This document shows positions 40,147 to 47,066 of a stretch of DNA of 64,000 nt, piece after piece. Under the pieces are notes generated by a model, which was not told the DNA's origin, did not search any database, and saw nothing but the letters and a program-made list of their open reading frames with translations. The stretch comes from a bacterium (GTDB lineage Bacteria; 4484-113; JAFGCY01). The stretch spans positions 1 to 64,000 of the forward strand of contig JADZFO010000047.1 of assembly GCA_020849855.1 (NCBI GenBank), written 5' to 3'. Positions within the stretch are counted from its first letter, which is position 1; the number at the start of each line of letters is the position of its first letter. The position numbers and the translations under genes are program-made.

Positions 40147-41124
40147 ATGGGACGCGAAAGCTACAACGAGAGGATGCTGCGCAGCGGCCGCGCGGTTCGC
40201 GATTACAAGGCCGAGAAAGCCAGGCGGGTCCGCGAGCAGTGGCACTCCTGCAGCAGGGCAGACAGCCCCGAAGCAGATGGGGCTGATGCCCGCGAGCGGG
40301 CGGTCCTGTTCTGGCTGGCGGTCGCCGCGGCCGGGCTGCTGTTCGCCGCAGTACTGATGGCCAGCCCCGCGAGCAGCGCGCCCGAGCAGCAGATCAGTGG
40401 TTGTTGCCGCTGCGAGAGCGAAGAGAAGCTTCAGGCGGATGCCGTGGCCCGGATCGAGGCCTACCTGGAGCTGTGCCAGCAGCGGCACGAGCTGCGCCAG
40501 GCGCAGCTGCTGGGACGCTGGATCGCCCTGGGGCTCAGGGAAAGGAGCCTGACGCTTGGAAACAGCGCGGGCCCGGGCGCCGAGGTACAGCCTGGCCAGC
40601 GTTGCCAAAGCCTGCTGCCCCGGGAAAGGCAGTGCGAGCCCATCGTGCTTGCGCCTTACCCGGCAGCCGGCCCTGATCCGCCGGCAGCAGCTGTCAACTT
40701 CGAACTGCGCGACTTCATCGCCTCCCAGACCCATGCCAGGTACCCTGGTCTGAGCCTTGAGGAGTGCGAGGCCTTCGCGGACGCCTGCGTAGGTTTTGAT
40801 GACGCCTTGTGGTGGTGCGCTCGCGGCTGGGCTGAAAGCTCAGCCGACACAAGCGCGAAAGGCCAGAGGGTTTACTGGCACGTCAAAGGAAGGCGCCTCA
40901 GCGGCCACTGCAGCGGCTGGTGGCAGATCCACCCTATGCATGCCCCCCGCATGGCCAATCTGGGCCTCGACTACGAGAACGAAGCTGACCGGACTGAGTT
41001 CGCCCGCGTGCTCTTTGCCGACCGCGGTGACCGGCCCTGGAGCGAAAGCAACGGTAATGCCCGCCGGTTTCACAGCAAGCTGAAGCGAGCCTGGGAAGCA
41101 AAAGTCGCAGGAGGCAGCTCATGA
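40147..41124 (+). CDS. Membrane-anchored lysozyme/transglycosylase-like protein
   Basis: A 325-residue protein with a basic head, one membrane helix (about 51-72, AVLFWLAVAAAGLLFAAVLMA) and an outer part with several Cys. The last 120 residues resemble a lysozyme-like fold: a candidate catalytic Glu230 in RGWAESSADTSAKG, then CSGWWQIHPMHAPRMANLGLD and a Trp/Ser-rich end, in the order of SLT-type domains (E.S..d..A...GLWQi). It may cut peptidoglycan. Its place among early genes, not in a lysis cassette, is unexpected; late entry or exclusion roles are possible. Its stop overlaps the next start (ATGA). Confidence 0.6.
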   Translation: MGRESYNERMLRSGRAVRDYKAEKARRVREQWHSCSRADSPEADGADARERAVLFWLAVAAAGLLFAAVLMASPASSAPEQQISGCCRCESEEKLQADAVARIEAYLELCQQRHELRQAQLLGRWIALGLRERSLTLGNSAGPGAEVQPGQRCQSLLPRERQCEPIVLAPYPAAGPDPPAAAVNFELRDFIASQTHARYPGLSLEECEAFADACVGFDDALWWCARGWAESSADTSAKGQRVYWHVKGRRLSGHCSGWWQIHPMHAPRMANLGLDYENEADRTEFARVLFADRGDRPWSESNGNARRFHSKLKRAWEAKVAGGSS

Positions 41125-41378
41125 GCCAGATCCACTTCGCCACGATCTACTCGAAAACAGCGACTGAGAAGGCGGACGTGCACCTGTGCTGCGGCCGCTT
41201 CACGGCCTGCCAGGTGTCACTGGACGAGCGCTGGCGCGAGAGCCCGAAGGCCGCCGAGGCCGCGGACTATGTGGCCCAGGCCTGTCCCTACTGCGTCCGC
41301 GCCTGCCAGGCCCTGTGCAGGAAATCCACAATGACCGGCAGGCCCTTCCTGGAACTGCTGAGGGAGGCGTGCAAGTGA
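41121..41378 (+). CDS. Small Cys-rich protein
   Basis: An 85-residue protein with Cys in HLCCGRFTAC and ACPYCVRACQALC, probably one zinc site. Coupled at both ends (ATGA before, GTGA after). No family recognised; phage early genes often code such metal-binding proteins. Confidence 0.6.
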   Translation: MSQIHFATIYSKTATEKADVHLCCGRFTACQVSLDERWRESPKAAEAADYVAQACPYCVRACQALCRKSTMTGRPFLELLREACK

Positions 41379-41761
41379 AGCTGTTCTTTTTGACACCCGA
41401 CGATAACGGAGAGCCGGTGGCCCGCGAGGCCCGGGAGCTTGCCGCTGAACAGGCAGGCTGGGACGGCAAGGTCAGGATTGCACCGGCGCTGCCTGTGCCT
41501 GCAGAGGCCACTAACGACGGCGCGGCCTTTCGGGAGAAGCTGCGCCAGGCGATGTTCCATGACGGTGAAATCGTGGAGGTTCGGCGCGGCCCCTTCCAGG
41601 GCTGGCAGTTTCTCCTGTACACCGTGGCCTGCCACGGCTCAGCGATCGTGATGCATCCGAGCTTCCCCCGCGGTGTCCCAATGCGGCTGGAGGACCTGCA
41701 GCGTGTTGAAGCGCCGCCGCAGAGCGCAGATCCCAGCCAGGGCGAGGAGAGGAAGTCATGA
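41375..41761 (+). CDS. Unknown protein
   Basis: A 128-residue protein from GTG 41375, which overlaps the previous stop (GTGA) and has GGGAGG upstream. It begins VKLFFLTPDDNGEPVAREARELAAEQ and includes a compact beta-like middle (VEVRRGPFQGWQFLLYTVACHGSAIVMHPSF). No family recognised. It is coupled to the next gene (ATGA). Confidence 0.6.
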   Translation: MKLFFLTPDDNGEPVAREARELAAEQAGWDGKVRIAPALPVPAEATNDGAAFREKLRQAMFHDGEIVEVRRGPFQGWQFLLYTVACHGSAIVMHPSFPRGVPMRLEDLQRVEAPPQSADPSQGEERKS

Positions 41762-42102
41762 GCCCGACCGAGCTGCTACCGGAAGCTGTAGCCTCTGAAG
41801 TCGAGATGCGCTGGCTGCAGGAAGTCAAAGGCGCTTATCCGACAGGCGAGGCGATCCTCTGGGCCCGCCAGCTGACGCTGCGGCTTACCAACTGCTTCAG
41901 GTCTACGAAGCTGCTGGCGCCACATGACCGGGTCTTCGTGCGCGGCTGCCTCCCGGGCAGCCTGCGCTGCTACTACTGGCAGCAACTCGGTGGCGACGGC
42001 GAGGCCTGCGGGCCGCGGCTGAGCAGCCAGGAGCTGGCCCAGTTGCTGCACCACGAGCCCCTGCTCTGGCTGGTGCCGCCGCCGGCTGCGAGGGCAGTAT
42101 GA
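41758..42102 (+). CDS. Unknown protein
   Basis: A 114-residue protein, MSPTELLPEAVASEVEMRWLQ... It looks soluble and mixed alpha/beta. Support comes from the ATGA overlaps at both ends and lack of any competing frame. No motif recognised. Confidence 0.55.
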   Translation: MSPTELLPEAVASEVEMRWLQEVKGAYPTGEAILWARQLTLRLTNCFRSTKLLAPHDRVFVRGCLPGSLRCYYWQQLGGDGEACGPRLSSQELAQLLHHEPLLWLVPPPAARAV

Positions 42103-42617
42103 GCGGCCGAACCCTAGCAAGCCCAGCCGCGGCGATCGGACGGACTGGCAGCGCACGCCGCTCGACGCTGCAGATCGGACTGAGGACGATGATGGCCATC
42201 AAACCCGAAGAAGGCCCGAGCGCACCGGTGCTGATCAAGAGCAAGCCGGCCAGGGACCTGCCGCTGCTGGGCAAGGTCTATGCCTACAGCGGCAGCGGCA
42301 CGCGGCACTATGCCGCGCGGCTGAAGGCCCTGGGCTGCAGCGGCCGGACCCTGCGCCACCGCAGCCCGGCTGAGCCAGCCTGCACTACTTCCACCTTCGC
42401 CTGGGTGATCCCGGTAAGCCGGGTTGACGGCAACCCGCTATTAAGGGCCAAGCTGGACCTGATCCTGGCAGAGGCCAACAACAAACCATTGCGCGCGCAG
42501 ATCGAGCTCAAACTGGCGATCGCGCTGCTCGAGCGCGACATGAGCGCGGCCGCGCACCTGCAGGCCGAGCTGAAGAAGTACGAAGCGGCTGAGGCCGCGA
42601 AGAAGAAGTCGGACTAG
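42099..42617 (+). CDS. Unknown protein with basic head and helical tail
   Basis: A 172-residue protein whose C-terminal 60 residues form a long charged helix pair (LRAKLDLILAEANNKPLRAQIELKLAIALLERD...LKKYEAAEAAKKKSD). ATGs at 42190 and 42193 are possible later starts that would remove a low-complexity head; the ATGA overlap favours 42099. Function unknown. Confidence 0.55.
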   Translation: MSGRTLASPAAAIGRTGSARRSTLQIGLRTMMAIKPEEGPSAPVLIKSKPARDLPLLGKVYAYSGSGTRHYAARLKALGCSGRTLRHRSPAEPACTTSTFAWVIPVSRVDGNPLLRAKLDLILAEANNKPLRAQIELKLAIALLERDMSAAAHLQAELKKYEAAEAAKKKSD

Positions 42618-42645
42618 CCGCCAAGGCACCAAGGAGAACTTAGAA

Positions 42646-43113
42646 ATGCATAACCCCAGTCTAGTAATCCCAAGCGCTCGCCAGGTACATGACCGCACGG
42701 TCGAACTGCTCTGGCAGGGCAATGGGGCCGAGTATGCCCGGCGGCTGCAGCCTTTCGCCAGCCACCCCGAACTGGCGCCAGGCTTCCTGCAGTTCGCGGC
42801 TGTGTTCGAGCGGGCCATTGAGAAGCACGGGCACCTGAGCAGCCCGCTGAGCTGGCACTCGGCTGAGTCCGCAGGCGTAGCCGCGCTGTTCTTCGAGCGT
42901 CGTGCCGAGATCCACTGTGCTGCCGGCGAGCACCACAAGGGCTTCGCCGACTTCGCCATCGCCGGCTGCCTGCGTGGCCTGGCGCTTGATGCAGGTCCGG
43001 CCCAGAGCGTGGAAGCGCAGAATTTCTGGAACCGGAAACTGACCGCCAAGGCTGGGAACCGTGCTGCCGGCTCGCTTGGCAACAGGCATTGCAGCGACAG
43101 CCCGGGCTGCTGA
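42646..43113 (+). CDS. Unknown helical protein
   Basis: A 155-residue protein. AAGGAGA precedes ATG 42646. Mainly helical (ARQVHDRTVELLWQGNGAEYARRLQPF, FLQFAAVFERAIEKHGHLSSPL). The last 40 residues look disordered. No family recognised. A 207-bp gap with paired hairpins follows. Confidence 0.6.
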   Translation: MHNPSLVIPSARQVHDRTVELLWQGNGAEYARRLQPFASHPELAPGFLQFAAVFERAIEKHGHLSSPLSWHSAESAGVAALFFERRAEIHCAAGEHHKGFADFAIAGCLRGLALDAGPAQSVEAQNFWNRKLTAKAGNRAAGSLGNRHCSDSPGC

Positions 43114-43217
43114 GAGAGGATTTCACCCGGGGCTGCAAATGCGGAGCATGGAAGTCCAGGCAGCTGCCTGCACCCGCCGCAGGATGGCCCGGTTGAAAAG
43201 GAGGCCGCGATGCGCAA

Positions 43218-43255
43218 GGTGGGTAACGCCCACCAGGGGCGACCAATGTCGCCCC
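43218..43255. repeat. Two adjacent perfect hairpins (REP-like)
   Basis: GGTGGG-TAACG-CCCACC (43218-43234) and GGGGCGAC-CAAT-GTCGCCCC (43236-43255) stand side by side in a gap between early genes. From memory, words like GGTGGGTAACGCCCACC recur as dispersed palindromes in many bacterial genomes; here it is a candidate insertion of such a unit. Confidence 0.6.
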
Positions 43256-43320
43256 GCGCATCCGGCCGCGAGAAAGACGAAGTTACGGCCGAGAGCCCCT
43301 CGTGCCGCTAGGAGATGGAC

Positions 43321-44295
43321 ATGGTCGACGAACCCACGGCGGGCCCCGGGCCTGCCGAATCTGCATCCGTAGAGGAAGGCTTCGAGTACGAAGGTCAGGC
43401 TGTCAGCTTTGAAGTCAACAACTTCAACCCGGATCTGCGCAGGATCAAGCTTGGCGAGCATTTCGTGGGCGATGCCATGCCACTGCGCCGCGGCGGTTGG
43501 AGCGCCCGCCTGTACGGTGGTGACGGCGGAGGCGATGAGCTTGAGGCTGAGAACATCCAGGAAGCCACACGGCTGGCTCTGGAGAAGAAGAAGACTCGCT
43601 CAAAGTGGTTCGATAGCGAGCTCAACCCGAACGACGATCCGCCACCGACCGAGGAACTGAACTACCTGAGCGCTTGTTGCAAAGCCAAGGTCGGCTGGAG
43701 TCTGCCAGACGGTGAAGGAAACGTCTACGGCTGGTGGCCCTTCTGTGAAAAGTGCGGGCTGGTGGCCGAAGATCCCAACGAAGATCCCAACGGCGAAGCG
43801 AGCGAGGATCACAGCGTCCTGGATGCCCTGCTCGACGATGGCGAGGGCGGCGAGCCGCCGCGCCTGATTCTGGCCATGACCGCGGCCCTGTTGCGCCTCG
43901 TCGAGGTCGAGGGCGCGAACTTCCTGCTGGACAAGCCAGGCGAAGACGTCGGAGCTTCGAGCGCGCGTATCAACGCAGCAGTTCAGAACCTTCTGGGCCA
44001 GAAGCTCACGCCTGAAAGGCGCGAAGAAATGCTGCAGGCAGCCGGCATCTTTGTGTGGCTCGTCGGCGAGGAGCTGGGCGTGCAGACCTGCAGGCGCTGC
44101 GCCTGCACCGAAATCGACGCCTGCCTTGACGCCAACGAGCACCCCTGTACCTGGTCCGAGGATGGGCTTTGTTCGGCCTGTGCCCCCCTCTGTGGTTCTG
44201 TGCCATCTGTGGTGAAATTTCCGGAATCCGAAGACACGGGACATGGTCCCGCGCTGCATGGCGACACCGAAGAGGACTGCAGCAGTGGCGGCTAG
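43321..44295 (+). CDS. Zinc-binding phage protein with C-terminal CRxC motif block
   Basis: A protein of about 324 residues. I prefer ATG 43321 (GGAG 7 nt upstream) to 43315. It has one metal site in the middle (LSACCKAKVGW..., FCEKCGLV) and, near the end, the block CRRCACTEIDACLDANEHPC followed by W and CSAC, a pattern frequent in phage proteins of unknown role. After that block the sequence APLCGSVPSVVKF is coded by a dispersed CTCTGTGG-type repeat (44188-44216), so the last 30 residues are a later addition. Probable nucleic-acid binding function. Confidence 0.65.
   Translation: MVDEPTAGPGPAESASVEEGFEYEGQAVSFEVNNFNPDLRRIKLGEHFVGDAMPLRRGGWSARLYGGDGGGDELEAENIQEATRLALEKKKTRSKWFDSELNPNDDPPPTEELNYLSACCKAKVGWSLPDGEGNVYGWWPFCEKCGLVAEDPNEDPNGEASEDHSVLDALLDDGEGGEPPRLILAMTAALLRLVEVEGANFLLDKPGEDVGASSARINAAVQNLLGQKLTPERREEMLQAAGIFVWLVGEELGVQTCRRCACTEIDACLDANEHPCTWSEDGLCSACAPLCGSVPSVVKFPESEDTGHGPALHGDTEEDCSSGG
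44188..44216 (-). repeat. CACAGAG-type dispersed repeat inside a gene end
   Basis: Reads on the minus strand as TTCACCACAGAT...CACAG...CACAGAG. Related copies lie at 46137-46157 and 51876-51904. It supplies codons for LCGSVPSVV at the C-terminus of the zinc protein. Confidence 0.6.
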
Positions 44296-44905
44296 TTACG
44301 TCCAGTGGCTGGCGCTCGTCGAGGAGCTTGACCTGGTTCCGGCAGGCCAGCTAAAGGAGCTGCCGCGCGGCATGCGCAGCGAGCTGTGGACCTGTGTCCA
44401 GGCGCGCACAGCCGACGGCCAGCGCGCGGTCTTCGAGCAGGTTGACGGCACCAGCCGGCTGAACAGCGAACGCCTGGCGCAGCGCTCGCTGAAGCTCGAC
44501 GAGATCCCGGAGCCGCCGGGTCAGGCCCCGCGAGTAAGTGCGCCGACTCCGAGCCCCGGGCCGGCGGTACGTCGAACGCGAGCCATCCCCATGCCCTCGC
44601 CCACGGCTGCAACACCGCCGCCGGGCTTTTATCCGGCCCCAAAGCCAGACAGGACAAAGGAGAAGAAAATGCCCCGAGGAGTACCCGGCAGCGGACAGAG
44701 CGCCAAGAGCCCGCCCCGCCCGAAACAACAGACCAGCCAACAGCTGCTGCAGCAGACGCGCAGTGCGCTTGAGACCACCCAGACGCGAATGAAGAAGCTG
44801 CGGGAGGAGCTGAAGGAACTGGAGCACGAAGCAGACGTGCTGAAGCAGATCCTCCCGACACTGGAAAAGCTGGTCAAGCCTGCAACCGAGACCGGCGGTG
44901 GCTAG
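44285..44905 (+). CDS. Pro-rich protein with C-terminal coiled coil; possible internal start
   Basis: A 206-residue protein from GTG 44285 (11-nt overlap with the previous gene). It has a globular head (VQWLALVEELDLVPAGQLKEL...), a Pro-rich linker (about 80-125) and a coiled coil (QQLLQQTRSALETTQTRMKKLREELKELEHEADVL). An in-frame ATG at 44669 has AAAGGAG at optimal distance and begins MPRGVPGSG, a start seen on free-standing small proteins. The coiled coil may therefore also be made alone (78 residues). Confidence 0.6.
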   Translation: MAASYVQWLALVEELDLVPAGQLKELPRGMRSELWTCVQARTADGQRAVFEQVDGTSRLNSERLAQRSLKLDEIPEPPGQAPRVSAPTPSPGPAVRRTRAIPMPSPTAATPPPGFYPAPKPDRTKEKKMPRGVPGSGQSAKSPPRPKQQTSQQLLQQTRSALETTQTRMKKLREELKELEHEADVLKQILPTLEKLVKPATETGGG

Positions 44906-46133
44906 CTGGGAAGAGATCAAAGCGGCCTGGCTGGGCGGCGGGAGCGCTAACCTCGCGCGCGCGTACGGCTCGCTGAGCGGCTCAGGCCAGTGGCTCAGCG
45001 GCGACTGCCCCGAGTGTGGCAAGCCCAAGCTGGTGGTCAACACGCACAGCGGCGCGGTGTCCTGCAGGATTCCCGGCTGCCACTGGCATCGCGATGGCCG
45101 CTGGGCCGACGTGATCGAGTGGCTGCAGCACTACGACGGCCTGGACTTCCTCGACGCCGCCCAGCGCGTTGGAGACTGGGTCGGACTGACGCTGACCCGC
45201 AGCCCGCAGGCCGAGGCTCAGCATCGCGAGCGCAAGAGCCGCGAGGATCTGCTCGAGGACAGCTTTGAGTGGATGCGCGGACGGATCCGCCAGGCGCTGG
45301 GCCTGTTGGAGAAACAGGGAGAGCATGCTCGGCTGCATCCGGACTACGGCCAGGACGCCGGGATCGTTCTATCCCTGCAGCGCGCCCGGGGCTACAGCCT
45401 GACCGAGATCGGTCAAATGCCGCTCGGCACTTTGCCGAGCCAGCCTGCGCTGAAAGACCACCTGTTGTCCGGCGGCCGCTGGAAGCTGCAGGACTGGATC
45501 GACAGCAAGTTCTACAAGCCGCTGCCCAGAAGCGAGGACGGATCCACCGACTGTGCCTTCGGCACGACGCACCGCCTCTGCGGGCTGGTGCGCAACGCGG
45601 CCGGCCGGGCGCTAACAATGACCGCCTGGCAGTCAGACGGCCCACCATCGCCGGCGAAGTATGGCTTCCTGAAGGACTGGCCTAAGGCTGGAGCGCTGTG
45701 CGGGCTGGAGCGCCTGCGGGGCAGCAGTCTGGCGCTGCTGGTTGAGGGCTATTTCGACGCACTGTACCCCGGCTATTGCCACGGCTTCCCTGCAGTCGGG
45801 ATCCTCGGCGCGAGCCTGTCGGCTGAGCATGTCGCCGGCCTGAAGTCCGCCGGCATCAAGCGTGTCGTGCTGGCCTTCGACAACGAGCCCTGGAAGCTTG
45901 ACACGCAGGGCCGGCCATACAACCCCGGCCACAGCGCCACCGTGACCGCGGTCAAGCTGCTGGCGCAGTCCGGCCTGGACTGCCTGGTGGCCCAGTGGCC
46001 GGCCGAGCTGGGCAAGGACCTCGACAACTGCTGCCGCTCGGGCCACGCTGAGGCCCTGCGCGAGGCCCAGGAGCAGGCGATCTCGGGAGCAGCCTGGCTG
46101 GGCCGGGAGATCGCGTCAGGGAGGGCGGCTTGA
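44898..46133 (+). CDS. DNA primase-like protein (CHC2-type finger + Toprim)
   Basis: A 411-residue replication protein. The N-terminus has a zinc finger with Cys37, Cys40, Cys56 and Cys61 (plus His62/64), matching the primase zinc-binding role in DNA recognition. A Toprim domain follows at about 280-370: LLVEGYFDAL with its catalytic Glu and VVLAFDNEP with the metal-binding Asp; a KDLDNC motif may complete it. This is the arrangement of phage primases of the DnaG/T7-gp4 type without the helicase half; the SF3 helicase is encoded separately at 52.3 kb. Start is GTG 44898, overlapping the previous gene by 8 nt. Confidence 0.82.
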   Translation: MASWEEIKAAWLGGGSANLARAYGSLSGSGQWLSGDCPECGKPKLVVNTHSGAVSCRIPGCHWHRDGRWADVIEWLQHYDGLDFLDAAQRVGDWVGLTLTRSPQAEAQHRERKSREDLLEDSFEWMRGRIRQALGLLEKQGEHARLHPDYGQDAGIVLSLQRARGYSLTEIGQMPLGTLPSQPALKDHLLSGGRWKLQDWIDSKFYKPLPRSEDGSTDCAFGTTHRLCGLVRNAAGRALTMTAWQSDGPPSPAKYGFLKDWPKAGALCGLERLRGSSLALLVEGYFDALYPGYCHGFPAVGILGASLSAEHVAGLKSAGIKRVVLAFDNEPWKLDTQGRPYNPGHSATVTAVKLLAQSGLDCLVAQWPAELGKDLDNCCRSGHAEALREAQEQAISGAAWLGREIASGRAA

Positions 46134-46136
46134 AGA

Positions 46137-46157
46137 TTCACCACAGAGACACAGAGG
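46137..46157 (+). repeat. CACAGAG-type dispersed repeat
   Basis: TTCACCACAGAGACACAGAG lies in the short gap after the primase gene and just before the ribosome site of the next gene. Confidence 0.6.
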
Positions 46158-46166
46158 AGCAAGCAT

Positions 46167-46421
46167 ATGTCTAAGAAACGAAGAGATGTGCCGATGAACA
46201 GCGCTTACATCGAGCCTGGGAAATACCTCGTCGAGTCGATAGATCTGCCACCAAAGAACAACAAGAGACAAGGCGCCATGCGCCTTGGCGTCTCAATACA
46301 AAGCGATGGCATTCAGCTGGAACCATTTCAGCTTTCACTGACGCCAAAGCAGGCCCGCAGGCTGGCCAGGCGCCTTTGCTGGCTGGGGGACTTCTGCCAA
46401 CGGGAGCCGGAGTATGGGTAG
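46167..46421 (+). CDS. Small protein of unknown function
   Basis: An 84-residue protein, basic start (MSKKRRDVPMN) and a mainly beta middle; ends in a helical LSLTPKQARRLARRLCWLGDF. GGAG lies ahead of ATG 46167. Phage replication blocks often code such small basic proteins. It overlaps the next small membrane gene by 8 nt. Confidence 0.55.
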   Translation: MSKKRRDVPMNSAYIEPGKYLVESIDLPPKNNKRQGAMRLGVSIQSDGIQLEPFQLSLTPKQARRLARRLCWLGDFCQREPEYG

Positions 46422-46539
46422 CACTGGGAACGCGATTGTTATCGTTTTCGTATGGGCGCTCGTGATCACGCCGCTTGGCATCTGGAAGCTCTGTGAGCTG
46501 CTGAGCACACTGTTCAGCCATCTGAGGTGGCTGCCATGA
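46414..46539 (+). CDS. Tiny membrane protein (41 residues)
   Basis: MGSTGNAIVIVFVWALVITP and a helical rest, LGIWKLCELLSTLFSHLRWLP: one membrane helix with an amphipathic end. Start overlaps the previous gene and the stop overlaps the ASCH gene's start (ATGA), so it fits the coupled chain exactly. GGAG lies upstream. Unknown role. Confidence 0.5.
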   Translation: MGSTGNAIVIVFVWALVITPLGIWKLCELLSTLFSHLRWLP

Positions 46540-47066
46540 GCGTCATGGTCAAGGCGATAAGCCTGCACCAACCCTGGGCCAGCGCCGTCGCGCTTGGCGC
46601 AAAGCGGATCGAGACCCGGCACTGGTGTGCGCCTGCCTGGCTGATAGGCCAGCCGCTTCTGATCCACGCCGCCAAGACTCAGGAGTGGTTGGGCCACGAA
46701 GGTCTGATGCGGCTCTGCGATCGCGCAATGGCCGACGCGATAGCCGCGGCGCCGGCTCTTCCGCCGCCGGGATGGCTTGGGCGGTCAGCAGCATGTCTGC
46801 TGCCCCTGGGAGCGCTCGTCGCAGTGGCGCGACTGTCCGCCTGTCATCCCATCACGATGCGCAATGGCGTCGGCACCATCTGTTTGCCGGGCAATGCCAG
46901 AGAGGACGTTTCGGACATGGAAACGGCCCTTGGCAACTTCGAGCCTGGGCGCTTTGGCTGGATCCTAAGTGATGTCCGTCCGCTGCCAACGCCAATCCCC
47001 TTCCGCGGCCAGCAGGGCATCTTCCCGGTGCCGGCGGACCTGCTGCCAGAGGAGCTGCGGCCATGA
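46536..47066 (+). CDS. ASCH-domain protein
   Basis: A 176-residue protein with the ASCH fold signature at the start, KAISLHQPWASAVALGAKRIETRHWCAP, and LLIHAAKTQEW; these domains bind RNA or modified nucleosides. The end FGWILSDVRPLP is also typical. Family members occur on phages and in RNA modification contexts. I place the start at ATG 46536 (ATGA overlap); an in-frame start at 46527 is less likely. Cotranscribed with the giant protein after it. Confidence 0.8.
   Translation: MSVMVKAISLHQPWASAVALGAKRIETRHWCAPAWLIGQPLLIHAAKTQEWLGHEGLMRLCDRAMADAIAAAPALPPPGWLGRSAACLLPLGALVAVARLSACHPITMRNGVGTICLPGNAREDVSDMETALGNFEPGRFGWILSDVRPLPTPIPFRGQQGIFPVPADLLPEELRP

Noticed and set aside
43210-43311. 33-codon frame with a good AAGGAGG site
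   Set aside because: It is made almost entirely of two adjacent perfect hairpins that look like a dispersed palindrome; coding is less likely than repeat structure.
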